Numbered from the stretch's first letter, positions 40,118 through 48,791 are shown. The stretch is DNA of 62,030 nt from JACCVL01 sp038232655 (GCA_038232655.1 JBBSNM010000004.1:1-62030), one strand, 5' to 3'. Translations and numbers: made by a program. The notes: a model not told the origin generated them from the sequence alone.

Positions 40118-42352
40118 TCAGGCCTTGTCGATGAAGTCGCCACGGCTGGTGTCCTCGAGGTCGGCCACTGCCGCGGCCAGGACGGGCAGCTGGTGCAGGT
40201 CGCGGTCGCGGGCGACCAGCTCGGTCGCATCGGCGCGGGCGTCGGTGATCACCTGTTCGTCGTCGACGACCGACAGCAGCCGCAGGCTGGAGCGCCGTCC
40301 GGCCTGGACGGCACCGAGCACGTCGCCCTCACGTCGCAGCGCCACGTCGAGACGAGACACCTCGAATCCGTCGGCGGTCGCCGCCAACTCGTCGAGCCGC
40401 TGCCGGGCCGGCGTACCCGCCTCGACGTCGGTCACCAGCAGGCACAGGCCCGCGGCAGGGCCCCGGCCGACCCGGCCGCGCAGCTGGTGCAGCTGGGACA
40501 GCCCGAAGCGGTCGGCATCGAACACCACCATCACGGTCGCATTCGGCACGTCGACACCCACCTCGATGACCGTCGTGGCGACCACGACGTCGACGTCGCC
40601 GGCGGTGAAGCGGTCCATGACGTTGTCCTTCGCGTCGGGTGCGAGCCGGCCATGCAGCACCTCGACCCGCAGGCCGGCAAGCGGGCCGGCTCGCAGCCGG
40701 GCCGCGGTGTCCAGCACCGAGTGCCCCGGTGACGGCCGCGGCGACCCGGGATCTGCCGGCGGCAGCTCGTCTCCACCAGCCTCGCCGGAGCCGTCGGCGC
40801 CGATGCGTGGGCAGACCACGTAGGCCTGCCGGCCGGCGGCCACCTCCTCTCGCACGCGATGCCAGCCACGCTCGAGCCAGCCGGGTCGTTCGACGGCCGG
40901 GACCACGTTGGTCTGCACCGGCAGCCGCCCCGCCGGCACCTCGGCCAGCACCGAGGTGTCGAGGTCGCCAAAGACCGTCATCGCCACCGTGCGCGGGATG
41001 GGAGTGGCGGTCATCACCAGCACGTGTGGTCGAGCCGTGGAGCCGCGTTCGGTGAGGGCTGCCCGCTGTTCGACCCCGAAGCGGTGCTGCTCGTCGACGA
41101 CCACCAGGCCGAGCTCGGCAAAGGCGACCTGGTCCTCGAGCAGCGCATGCGTGCCAAGGGCGATGCCGGCCACGCCGGACGCGACATCGAGCAGTGCCTG
41201 GCGCCGCGCCGCGGTGCTCATCGAACCGGTCAGCAGCCGGACCCCGGTGGCTCCGCGGGCGCCACCGAGCATGCCGCCGAGCGCGAGATCACCCAGCATG
41301 GCGGTCAGCGTGCGGTGGTGCTGGGCGGCGAGCACCTCGGTGGGCGCGAGCAGGGCGGCCTGCCCCCCGGCGTCGACCACCTGCAGCATCGCCCGCAACG
41401 CCACCACGGTCTTGCCCGAGCCGACCTCACCCTGCAGCAGTCGGTGCATGGTGTGGCCGCGGGCGAGGTCACCGGCCACTTCGGCACCGACCCTGCGCTG
41501 GCCGGCGGTGAGCGAGAACGGCAGCCGCTGGTCGAAGCGCTCGAGCAAGCCGCCGGTCACCGGCTCGCGCGCCACCGCCGGCAGACCGTCCAGCATGAGC
41601 CGCCGCCGGGCCAGCACGACTTGCGTGACCAGCGCCTCGTCGTAGCGCAGTCGCTCGCGGCCGCGCCGGTGGTCGCTGGCCTGCTCGGGGCGGTGCACCC
41701 CCTCGAGGGCCGCACGTAGACCCACCAGCCCCCTGCGCTCACGCAGGTCCGTCGGCACCGGGTCGTCGAGGTCGCCGAGGGCATCGAGGGCGGCGGCGCA
41801 GCAGGAGGCGATCCGCCACGAGGCCAGCCGGGCGGTCGCAGGGTAGACCGGGATGATCGGACGGAGCAGGTGCGCGGCGTAGTCACCGGTGGCACCCGCA
41901 CCGGCCGGGTCGAGCAGCACGTATTCGGGGTGCAACAGCTGCCGGCGACCGCGAAAGCTGCCGACCTTGCCGGCGAACAGCCCCAGCGCTCCGGGTTTGA
42001 GCTTGTCGATCTGCCACGGCTGCTTGAAGAACGTCAGCAGCAGCTCGCCGCTGCCATCGGTGACCACCACCTCAGTGCGCACCGGCTGGCGGTTGCGGCG
42101 GCCACGACCCGGCTTGCCGTACGTCCGGTTCTGCGCCGACCGCACCCGCGCCTGCACGGTCACGTGCTCGTCGACGACCAGCGCATCGAGGTCAGAGGCG
42201 GTGCCGCGCTCGACGTAGCGGCGTGGGTAGTGCGCGAGCAGGTCGCCCACGGTGCGGATCGCGAAAGCGTCGGCCAGCTTCTTGGCGCTGGGTCCGCCGA
42301 GGACGAACGGCAACCGGGTGTCGAGGGTGACCCCGCTGGCTGCGGCAGCCAC
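40118..42352 (-). CDS. recG: ATP-dependent DNA helicase RecG
   Basis: Branched-DNA helicase that reverses stalled forks. The wedge (OB-fold) domain lies in the first 150 residues. Walker A is LLQGEVGSGKTVVALRAMLQ, the DExH box reads VVDEQHRFGVEQR, and motif III gives VLVMTATPIPRTVAMTVFGD. The helicase C-terminal part has VVATTVIEVGVDVPNATVMV and QLHQLRGRVGRG. At 744 residues it is of usual length. The start lies 1 bp after the upstream DAK-family stop. Confidence 0.95.
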   Translation of the reverse strand: MAAAASGVTLDTRLPFVLGGPSAKKLADAFAIRTVGDLLAHYPRRYVERGTASDLDALVVDEHVTVQARVRSAQNRTYGKPGRGRRNRQPVRTEVVVTDGSGELLLTFFKQPWQIDKLKPGALGLFAGKVGSFRGRRQLLHPEYVLLDPAGAGATGDYAAHLLRPIIPVYPATARLASWRIASCCAAALDALGDLDDPVPTDLRERRGLVGLRAALEGVHRPEQASDHRRGRERLRYDEALVTQVVLARRRLMLDGLPAVAREPVTGGLLERFDQRLPFSLTAGQRRVGAEVAGDLARGHTMHRLLQGEVGSGKTVVALRAMLQVVDAGGQAALLAPTEVLAAQHHRTLTAMLGDLALGGMLGGARGATGVRLLTGSMSTAARRQALLDVASGVAGIALGTHALLEDQVAFAELGLVVVDEQHRFGVEQRAALTERGSTARPHVLVMTATPIPRTVAMTVFGDLDTSVLAEVPAGRLPVQTNVVPAVERPGWLERGWHRVREEVAAGRQAYVVCPRIGADGSGEAGGDELPPADPGSPRPSPGHSVLDTAARLRAGPLAGLRVEVLHGRLAPDAKDNVMDRFTAGDVDVVVATTVIEVGVDVPNATVMVVFDADRFGLSQLHQLRGRVGRGPAAGLCLLVTDVEAGTPARQRLDELAATADGFEVSRLDVALRREGDVLGAVQAGRRSSLRLLSVVDDEQVITDARADATELVARDRDLHQLPVLAAAVADLEDTSRGDFIDKA

Positions 42353-42353
42353 C

Positions 42354-44036
42354 TCACTCCACCGCCAGCAGCAGCGGGTAGCGGCGCTGGCCGCCCTCGT
42401 GCACCTGGACGTCGAGGTCAGGACGCGCGGCGACGACCTGCCGCTCCATCCGCTCGGCCAGCCCCGCGGCCAGGTCGGCGCCGGCCACGATGGTCACGAG
42501 TTCGCCCGACCCGCCGAGCAGCCGGTCGACGACCTGGACCCCGACGGTGAAGATGTCGTCGCCCACCACGGCGAAGTCACCGTCGACGACGCCGAGAACG
42601 GCGCCAGGCTCGCACGGCCCCGCCGTGGTCATCGCCTGCCCGGTGGCGATCGTGACCGCGCCGTGGCGGGCCTGCCCGGCAGCGGCGCTCATGTGCACCA
42701 CGTCGTCGTCGAAGCTGCGGCCGGGATCGTGCACCGCGAGGGCAGCCAGGCCCTGCACCTGCGCCCGCGTGGGGATCACCGCCACCCGTACGCCCCGCTC
42801 ACGGGCCTGGTGGGCGGCCGCCTCAGCGGCCGCGACCACCGCTCGGTCGTTGGGCAGCAGCACCGCCTCGCCGGCCACCCCGCCGGCCCCGCCGCTGGTG
42901 ATCGCGGCCAGCAGCTCGTGGGCGCGGGTGTGCCGGCCGTCGGAGGCGTCGACCACCACCGCGCCCGCGCCGCGAAACAGCGTCGCCAGGCCGGGGCCGG
43001 CGGCGGTGACGACCACCGCGCGCCGGCGCCGCGGCTGCGCGGCCGGCGCATCGACCTGGTCGGCGAAGTGGGTGACGAGGATGCGGTGCGGGCGGCCGGC
43101 GGCGGTGCCGGCCTCGATCGCCGCACCGACATCGTCGACGTGCACGTGCACGTGCCACAGCCCCTCGCCGCCGACGATCACCACCGAGTCGCCCAGCGGT
43201 GTCAGCGCGGCTCGAAGGTCGGGGATGGCATCGTCGGGTGCGTCCAGCAGGTACATCACCTCGTACGACGGGCCATCGGCCGACAGCTGGTCGGCGGGCG
43301 ACGGGATCGGGATCGGCAGCGGCTGTCGCGCGGTGGCGCGACGATGGTCGACGCGACCGGTCAGCACCCGCTCGGTCGTGTCGAGCAGCACCACCAGGGC
43401 CCGGCCGCCGGCGTCCACCACCCCCGCCTGGCGCAGCCGTTCGAGCTGCTGGGGCGTCCGTTCGAGAGCCTCCTGGGCGGCGACGGTGGCGGCGCGCAGC
43501 ACGCTGGCGGGCGGTGCGGCACGGCTGGCGGCAACCTCGGCGCCGTCTGCCGCGGACCGGGCGACGGTCAAGATCGTGCCCTCGACCGGGTCACCGACCG
43601 CCGCCCACGCCGCGTCGGACGCCGCCCGCAGAGCCTGGGCGAGCAGCTGGCCGGTGGCCGCCGGGTCAGCGGGCGGGGTTGCGGCCGGGTCGACAGCGGG
43701 GTCGGCGTCCGATGCGGCGGCCAGGTCGGCGCGTACCAGCATCGGCAGGCTGGCACGGAGCAACTGGGACACGATCACCCCGGAGTTGCCCCGTGCCCCG
43801 CGGAGCGCACCGTCGACGAAGGCGCGGGCCACCTCGGCGACATCGGCCCCGGCCGACTCAGCCTCGGCCGCGGCCTCGGCCGCCGCCTCGACGGTGAGGT
43901 AGACGTTGGTGCCGGTGTCGCCGTCGGGCACCGGGAAGACGTTCAGCGCGTCGAGCTCGGCCCGCGCCGCCCCGAGCGCGGCGACGACCTGCCCGCGCCA
44001 GCGCGCGAACAGCACCGAGGCAGGCTCCGCTGTCAC
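42354..44036 (-). CDS. DAK2-domain protein, FakA/YloV-like fatty acid kinase
   Basis: Kinase of 560 residues. The N-terminal DhaL-like domain has LDALNVFPVPDGDTGTNVYL (magnesium-binding aspartates) and GARGNSGVIVSQLLRA. The middle region GPSYEVMYLLDAPDDAIPDL matches the FakA dimer domain. The C-terminal half (GRSFDDDVVHMSAAAGQARH) is like the DegV-facing domain. In Firmicutes FakA phosphorylates fatty acids bound by FakB; the fakB partner is not in the window. It stands in the conserved recG neighbourhood and is divergent from rpmB by 122 bp. Confidence 0.9.
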   Translation of the reverse strand: MTAEPASVLFARWRGQVVAALGAARAELDALNVFPVPDGDTGTNVYLTVEAAAEAAAEAESAGADVAEVARAFVDGALRGARGNSGVIVSQLLRASLPMLVRADLAAASDADPAVDPAATPPADPAATGQLLAQALRAASDAAWAAVGDPVEGTILTVARSAADGAEVAASRAAPPASVLRAATVAAQEALERTPQQLERLRQAGVVDAGGRALVVLLDTTERVLTGRVDHRRATARQPLPIPIPSPADQLSADGPSYEVMYLLDAPDDAIPDLRAALTPLGDSVVIVGGEGLWHVHVHVDDVGAAIEAGTAAGRPHRILVTHFADQVDAPAAQPRRRRAVVVTAAGPGLATLFRGAGAVVVDASDGRHTRAHELLAAITSGGAGGVAGEAVLLPNDRAVVAAAEAAAHQARERGVRVAVIPTRAQVQGLAALAVHDPGRSFDDDVVHMSAAAGQARHGAVTIATGQAMTTAGPCEPGAVLGVVDGDFAVVGDDIFTVGVQVVDRLLGGSGELVTIVAGADLAAGLAERMERQVVAARPDLDVQVHEGGQRRYPLLLAVE

Positions 44037-44158
44037 GGCAGGGAGATTAGTATGCGCCTCCCCCCATCCGGTACGCTCCTGTGGTTGCCCGCCTCCGTGG
44101 GCCCCGTCGCCAGGCGGCGCCGGTGCACGACATCGACTTTCTCCAGGAGTGTTTCGCC

Positions 44159-44344
44159 ATGGCTGCGGTCTGCGACGTCTGTGGCAAGGGGCCCGGCTTC
44201 GGCAACAACGTGCCGTGGTCGCGCAAGCGTACGAAGCGGCGCTTCGACCCCAACATCCAGCGGGTCCGCGCCAAGGTCGGTGCGACGCCGAAGCGGCTGA
44301 ACGTGTGCACCTCGTGCCTCAAGGCCGGCAAGGTCACGCGCTGA
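44159..44344 (+). CDS. rpmB: 50S ribosomal protein L28, zinc-binding form
   Basis: A 61-residue ribosomal protein starting MAAVCDVCGKGPGFGNNVPW. Cysteine pairs CDVC and CTSC form the zinc site. RRFDPNIQRVRAKVGATPKR is the conserved core. AGGAG lies upstream of the ATG at proper distance. It is the only ribosomal gene on the plus strand here. Confidence 0.95.
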   Translation: MAAVCDVCGKGPGFGNNVPWSRKRTKRRFDPNIQRVRAKVGATPKRLNVCTSCLKAGKVTR

Positions 44345-44356
44345 GTCACCCGCTGA

Positions 44357-44383
44357 GTCACCCCGCTGACCTGAGCGGGTGAC
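44357..44383. terminator. Hairpin between convergent rpmB and thiL
   Basis: GTCACCCCGCT (44357-44367) pairs with AGCGGGTGAC (44374-44383) with one bulged C around a 6-nt loop, 12 bp after the rpmB stop. It probably ends the rpmB transcript, though without a U-tract. Confidence 0.6.
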
Positions 44384-44392
44384 CCCACGCAG

Positions 44393-44441
44393 CATCTTCC
44401 GACACCACGAGCGACCAGACCGGCCGCAACGTCGGAAGATG
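44393..44441. repeat. Perfect 11-bp inverted repeat between rpmB and thiL
   Basis: CATCTTCCGAC at 44393-44403 is exactly mirrored by GTCGGAAGATG at 44431-44441 around a 27-nt spacer. It could form a hairpin for transcripts entering from either convergent gene. Confidence 0.75.
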
Positions 44442-44501
44442 ACCGGGGATCGGCCGCCGCGGCCTGCCGGCACCCCGCCACACGTTCGCCCGCACCCACC
44501 G

Positions 44502-45485
44502 TCAGGTGAAGTGCTGGTGACCCTGCGGCCCGTCGTAGGCCGCACCGTCGACGGTGACTCCTTCACCGGACCCGACCGCACCCACCACCGCCCAGCCGTC
44601 TGGGAGCAGCACATCCGGCGGAAAGGTGGCCGCCAGTGCGTGGTCGTCGCCGCCGGTGAGGATCAGTCGCATCGGTTCGGCACCCAGCGCCGCGCCCACT
44701 GCCTGCAGCGGCTCGGGCACGTCGAACGCCGAGGCCTGAATGTCGATGCGCACGCCGCTGGCCCGTGCGACCTGCCCGAGGTCGGCGAGCAGCCCGTCGC
44801 TCACGTCGACCAGGGCGGTGGCACCGGCAGCGGCGGCGGCCGGACCCTGGGCGTACGGCGGCCGCGGGCGCCGGTGCGCCTCGACGACCACCCGCGGGGA
44901 GCGGAACCCCCGGCTGAGCACCGCGTACCCCGCGGCCGCCCAGCCCAGCCGCCCCGTGACGGCGACGACGTCGCCAGCACTGGCGGTGCCGCGGCGCACG
45001 ACACCGGACTCGGCCGCGCCCAGCACGGTGACCGCCACCTGGACCTGGTCGGCGGCGGAAACGTCGCCCCCGACGATCCGAGCGCCCACCTCGGCGGCCT
45101 CGTCGACCAGGCCGCGGGTCAGGTCGAGCGCCCACTGCGCAGGCAGGTCGCCCGGTGCCGAGAGGGCCACGACGAGCGCCCGAGGACGACCGCCCATGGC
45201 CGCGATGTCGGCCAGGTTGGAGGCGGCGACCCGGTGCCCCACGTCCTCACCCGACGACCAGTCGCGCCGGAAGTGCCGGCCCTCGACCGCAACGTCGGTG
45301 GACACGATGACCTCGCCACCACCCACCCGGACGAGGGCGGCGTCGTCTCCGGGGCCGATCAGCACGTCGGGGTCGGTCTCGGTCGTGGCCGCGAGCAGGG
45401 CCGTGACCGCGCCCACCAGCCCGTGCTCGCCCAACGCGGCGACGCTCTGGCCGGCCACGGTGGTCTGCGCGGGGCTCGACGTCAT
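44502..45485 (-). CDS. thiL: Thiamine-monophosphate kinase
   Basis: Converts thiamine phosphate to thiamine diphosphate, the last step of the cofactor pathway. The 327 residues show VLIGPGDDAALVRVGGGEVI, VSTDVAVEGRHF, AASNLADIAAMGGRPRALVV and GRLGWAAAGYAVL. VDVSDGLLADLGQVARASGV and the ILTGGDDHALAATFP motif close the active site. The start ATG at 45485 gives MTSSPAQTTV; an ATG at 45494 is also possible. Confidence 0.93.
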   Translation of the reverse strand: MTSSPAQTTVAGQSVAALGEHGLVGAVTALLAATTETDPDVLIGPGDDAALVRVGGGEVIVSTDVAVEGRHFRRDWSSGEDVGHRVAASNLADIAAMGGRPRALVVALSAPGDLPAQWALDLTRGLVDEAAEVGARIVGGDVSAADQVQVAVTVLGAAESGVVRRGTASAGDVVAVTGRLGWAAAGYAVLSRGFRSPRVVVEAHRRPRPPYAQGPAAAAAGATALVDVSDGLLADLGQVARASGVRIDIQASAFDVPEPLQAVGAALGAEPMRLILTGGDDHALAATFPPDVLLPDGWAVVGAVGSGEGVTVDGAAYDGPQGHQHFT

Positions 45486-45579
45486 GGGCGCCATCTTGTC
45501 GGACCGCCACACGGTGGCTGTAGGTTGGTCCGGCGCGGCGGCCTCGACGGCCGTCACCCCGTCGACGTGGAGGACGATC

Positions 45580-45816
45580 ATGGTGGTGCAGGCCTACATC
45601 CTCATCCAGACCGAGGTCGGCAAGGCCGCCGACGTGGCCCACGAGATCGCCGACGTCAGCGGCGTCACGCTCGCCGAGGATGTCACCGGGCCGTACGACG
45701 TGATCGTGCGCGCCGAGGCCGGCAACGTCGACGAGCTGGGCCAGCTGGTGGTGGCCCGGGTCCAGAACGTCCCCGGCATCACCCGCACGCTCACGTGCCC
45801 CGTCGTCCACATCTGA
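45580..45816 (+). CDS. Stand-alone AsnC/Lrp ligand-binding (RAM) domain protein
   Basis: A 78-residue protein comprising only the Lrp effector domain and no DNA-binding part: VVQAYILIQTEVGKAADVAH, GPYDVIVRAEAGNVDELGQL and a final ITRTLTCPVV. GGAGG precedes the ATG. Such short members occur in actinomycetes beside thiL, with which it is divergent here. It may sense an amino acid and pair with full-length Lrp proteins; that is inference. Confidence 0.9.
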   Translation: MVVQAYILIQTEVGKAADVAHEIADVSGVTLAEDVTGPYDVIVRAEAGNVDELGQLVVARVQNVPGITRTLTCPVVHI

Positions 45817-45823
45817 GCGGTCC

Positions 45824-46276
45824 GTGACCCGGCCGGGTCTTGTCGGAAGCGTCGCGGCGGGAGCGCTGGTGGCCGGCTGCGCCGCGTCGGTGCCGGTCGA
45901 CTCACCCGTCCTCGACGGGGAGCGGTCGCGGCAGTGCGCCGCTCTCGCCGAGCGAGCACCCGACAGCGTCGCCGGCGCGGAGCGTCGCGAGGTGGAGACC
46001 ACCGGGGTCGCCCTAGCCTGGGGTGACCCGCCGATCGTGCTGCGCTGCGGCGTGCCGGTGCCTGCTGCGCTCAAGCCGGGAGCGCGCTGCGACACCATCG
46101 ACGACGTCGACTGGTTCACCCGCGGGACCGCCGACGGCTTCGTCTTCACCACCATCGGACGAGCCACCACGGTCGAGGTGCGGGTGCCGGACGACTACGA
46201 GCCGGCCGGCGACGCACTCATCGACGTGGGCGGCGCGGTTCGTGCCTCGGTGCCGGTCGAGAAGCGCTGCCTGTGA
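45824..46276 (+). CDS. DUF3515 family lipoprotein
   Basis: A 150-residue exported protein. The N-terminus (TRPGLVGSVAAGALVAGCAA) is a short lipoprotein signal with LVAGC. The mature part has CAALAERAPDSVAGAERREV, WGDPPIVLRCGVP and DGFVFTTIGRATTVEVRVP, as in DUF3515 proteins that typically lie between ddl and thiL. Start GTG at 45824, 8 bp after the RAM-domain gene. Function unknown. Confidence 0.88.
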   Translation: MTRPGLVGSVAAGALVAGCAASVPVDSPVLDGERSRQCAALAERAPDSVAGAERREVETTGVALAWGDPPIVLRCGVPVPAALKPGARCDTIDDVDWFTRGTADGFVFTTIGRATTVEVRVPDDYEPAGDALIDVGGAVRASVPVEKRCL

Positions 46277-46277
46277 G

Positions 46278-46795
46278 TCATCCCTCCCGGTCGGGCTGCC
46301 CCTCGCCGTCGGCCTGGATCACCCAGAACGCGGCGCCCGCCGGGTCGGCCAGCCCCGCCATCCGGCCGTAGGGCGTGTCGAACGTGGGTGCAAGCACCGA
46401 GCCGCCCGCGCGCTCGGCCGCCGCGACCGCAAGGGCGGTGTCGGCAACGCCGAGGTAGACCAGCCAGTGCGCGGGAGTGCCGTCGGCGTCCATCATCGAA
46501 CCCATGCCACCCAACGAAGCCCGCTCACCGGGTAAAGAGAACCAGTGGTAGTCCGGGCCGGCCTCTCGCATCTGCTCGGTCCCGAAGCCGAACACCGCGG
46601 CGTAGAAGCTCCGCGCCGACTCGGGGTCGGGCGAGCGCAGATCCTCCAGACCAGACCGCCCGGCTCGTTGACGACGCCGGCACCGATGTGGCTACCGGCC
46701 TGCCACACGCCGAAGGCGGCGCCCGTCGGGTCGGCGGCGATGAACATCCGGCCGAGCCCGCCGACGTCGCCAGGTGGCAGCAGCGCCGCGCCGCC
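46278..46795 (-). pseudogene. Two-domain VOC (glyoxalase-fold) protein, 5'-deleted and frameshifted
   Basis: The upstream part (46795-46650) encodes the end of a first VOC domain: RDGGAALLPPGDVGGLGRMF, ADPTGAAFGVWQAGSHIGAG, VVNEPGGLVW. A frame change near 46645 is needed to continue with EDLRSPDPESARSFYAAVFG (second domain), which then reads well to the stop: PDYHWFSLPGERAS, GGSVLAPTFDTPYGRMAGL, DPAGAAFWVIQ. The first about 70 residues are missing. The family (CFP30B-like VOC proteins) is normally about 250-260 residues. The intact second-domain fragment from about 46595 could still be translated. Confidence 0.75.
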
Positions 46796-46799
46796 GTCC

Positions 46800-46984
46800 C
46801 GGGTCGAGCTGACGGGCTACTGCTACCGCATGCTCGGCTCGGCCTTCGATGCCGAGGACGCCGTCCAGGAGACGATGGGCGACCCAGTCGATGCCCCCGT
46901 ACCCGTTGTGGCGGGCCGGGCGGGACGAGCTGGTGCACTGGATGCTCGGCCTCCCAGCGCAGCTGATGGCGCTCGCCGGACATG
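46800..46984 (+). pseudogene. Remnant of an ECF sigma factor with C-terminal SnoaL-like domain
   Basis: 46800-46876 encodes RVELTGYCYRMLGSAFDAED followed by AVQETM, the region-2 hallmark of sigma-70 ECF factors. Immediately after, in another frame from 46891, MPPYPLWRAGRDELVHWMLG resembles the C-terminal SnoaL-like domain found in the large SigJ/ECF41-type subgroup. Some 200 residues between them (rest of region 2, region 4) are gone, as is the extreme N-terminus. The first part of the match is strong, the second moderate. Confidence 0.65.
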
Positions 46985-46993
46985 GGCCGCCAA

Positions 46994-47045
46994 GTGTGCG
47001 CAAACGCACCACGAGGCGCCCGCACCGTGGTGCGTTTGCGCACAC
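46994..47045. repeat. Perfect 20-bp inverted repeat
   Basis: 46994-47013 (GTGTGCGCAAACGCACCACG) is exactly complementary to 47026-47045, separated by 12 nt. It lies just past the sigma-factor remnant and before the convergent NTF2-like gene. It could be a strong bidirectional terminator or a mobile palindrome. Confidence 0.9.
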
Positions 47046-47127
47046 CCACGGCCGACGGAGTATCTGCCGGCGGAGGTGACCCACGAGTCGGACGCCGTCA
47101 TGGCCGGTCGGGTTGGCGACGCGACGC

Positions 47128-47523
47128 TCAGTGGCCGGTCGGTTGGGGTGGACGCCGATGCGGCGGCGGGGTTGCCTCGCTGTCCGCCCACACCTCCACC
47201 AGCTCGACCACTCCGGCGTCTCGGACCTCGCCGAAGGACGCGACATGAAACGTCGTGCTGCCGTCGGTCACCGTGGTTCGCGTCACCGCCCGCCAGCCGC
47301 TGGACACAACATCGTCGACGTGCACGCGCCAGCGCCCAGGGTAGTCACGGTTGACCGCGACGTAGCCGGCACGGTCGAGGACCTCGCCGGTGTGCACATA
47401 TCTGGAGCGGAAGTCGGGATGGAGCAAGTCCGCCAGGCGGTCCCAGGCTTGGGCGTCGATCCGTTCCCACAGCGAGCGCAGGACAACGGCGGCGTGGTCG
47501 TCAGCGGCCACGCACGCGAACAT
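47128..47523 (-). CDS. NTF2-like/SnoaL-like family protein
   Basis: About 131 residues with the cone-shaped alpha+beta barrel pattern: LRSLWERIDAQAWDRLADLL, HPDFRSRYVHTGEVLDRAGY, NRDYPGRWRVHVDDVVSSGW and ELVEVWAD at the end. These domains bind small hydrophobic ligands or act as enzymes; no specific function can be read. The start is uncertain: ATG at 47523 is chosen, GTG at 47511 and ATG at 47571 are alternatives. It faces the decayed VOC/sigma region. Confidence 0.75.
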   Translation of the reverse strand: MFACVAADDHAAVVLRSLWERIDAQAWDRLADLLHPDFRSRYVHTGEVLDRAGYVAVNRDYPGRWRVHVDDVVSSGWRAVTRTTVTDGSTTFHVASFGEVRDAGVVELVEVWADSEATPPPHRRPPQPTGH

Positions 47524-47636
47524 GCCGACGGCCGCTGAGGAGGGCGGGACCGGAGACGCCGTCGCGTCCATTGGGTTGGCTCAGCTGCGGCCGGGACCGA
47601 TTCGTCCCTCCGCGGGTCGGCCCAGGGCCAGCACTC

Positions 47637-48767
47637 TCAGCGCAGCCCGGTGCCGCGCTCGAGCGCGAGCCGAAGCAGCCGGTCGACGAGCTGGGGGTAG
47701 GTCAGCCCGCTGGCGGCCCACAGCTGGGGGAACATCGAGGTCGGCGTGAAACCCGGCATGGTGTTGATCTCGTTGACGACGACGGAGCCGTCGGAGAGGT
47801 AGAAGAAGTCGACCCGGCCGAGACCCTCGCACCCGATCGCCTCGAAGGCGTCGACCGCCCACGCCCGCACCCGGGCGCTCACGTCGTCGGGCAGGTCGGC
47901 GGGGATCTGCAGGCCGGCGGTGCCGTCGACGTACTTGGCCTCGAAGTCGTAGAAGTCGTGCCCGGCGGCCGGGTCGATCACGATCTCGCCGACGACGCTG
48001 GCCTCGGGTGGCCCACCGGCCGCGCCCTGCAGCACGGCGCACTCGACCTCGCGACCCCCGATGGCCGCGGCCTCGACGATCACCTTGGGGTCGTGGGCCT
48101 GCGCGGTCTCGACGGCGGCGTCCAGATCGCCGGCGTCGTCCACCCGGGTGATGCCGACGCTGGACCCGGCCCGGGCCGGCTTGACGAAGACGGGCAGCCC
48201 GAGGGTGGCCACCTCGCGGCGGACGTCGCCGGCCTGCTGGCGCCACCGACGGGGCCGCACGACGACGTACGGCAGCAGCGGCAGCCCGGCCGCGGCGAAC
48301 GCGACCTTCATGAACTCCTTGTCCATGCCGACCGCGCTGGCCAGCACCCCCGCGCCCACGTAGCGCACCCCGGCCATCTCCATGAGCCCCTGCACGGTGC
48401 CGTCCTCCCCCCAGGGGCCGTGCAGCAGCGGCAGCACGACGTCGACGTCGCCCAACGCGCGCGGCACCGCGCCCGCCTCGGAGACGACCAGGCCCCCTTC
48501 CTCCGGCGAGCGCAGCGCGACCGTCGCGCGGGCCGCATCCACCTCGGGCAGCCGGCCGTCGGCGATCGCGAAGCGGTGCGGGTCGTTGGACTCCAGCACC
48601 CAGCGCCCGTCCTGGGCGATGCCGACCGGCACCACCTCGTAGCGGTCGGGGTCGAGGGCACGCAGCACGTCCGCGGCGGTGAGGCAGGACACACCGTGCT
48701 CACTGGACCGACCGCCGAAGACGACGGCCACGCGGGTCCGACCGGTCTGCTCCGCGGGCGTGCGCAC
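47637..48767 (-). CDS. ddl: D-alanine--D-alanine ligase
   Basis: ATP-grasp enzyme making D-Ala-D-Ala for peptidoglycan. The 376 residues show RVAVVFGGRSSEHGVSCLTA, LPLLHGPWGEDGTVQGLMEM, FVKPARAGSSVGITRVDDA, EASVVGEIVIDPAAGHDFYD and the metal-binding VVNEINTMPGFTPTSMFPQL. The start is GTG at 48767. The YDFEAKY segment is typical of D-Ala-D-Ala rather than D-Ala-D-Lac ligases. It is divergent from the next gene by 24 bp, so their promoters must overlap. Confidence 0.95.
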   Translation of the reverse strand: MRTPAEQTGRTRVAVVFGGRSSEHGVSCLTAADVLRALDPDRYEVVPVGIAQDGRWVLESNDPHRFAIADGRLPEVDAARATVALRSPEEGGLVVSEAGAVPRALGDVDVVLPLLHGPWGEDGTVQGLMEMAGVRYVGAGVLASAVGMDKEFMKVAFAAAGLPLLPYVVVRPRRWRQQAGDVRREVATLGLPVFVKPARAGSSVGITRVDDAGDLDAAVETAQAHDPKVIVEAAAIGGREVECAVLQGAAGGPPEASVVGEIVIDPAAGHDFYDFEAKYVDGTAGLQIPADLPDDVSARVRAWAVDAFEAIGCEGLGRVDFFYLSDGSVVVNEINTMPGFTPTSMFPQLWAASGLTYPQLVDRLLRLALERGTGLR

Positions 48768-48791
48768 CGAGTGACAGTAGCGGCCGGGACA

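Noticed and set aside
46994..47045. Terminal inverted repeats of an insertion sequence
   Set aside because: The arms are only 12 nt apart, no transposase is nearby and no target duplication is visible.
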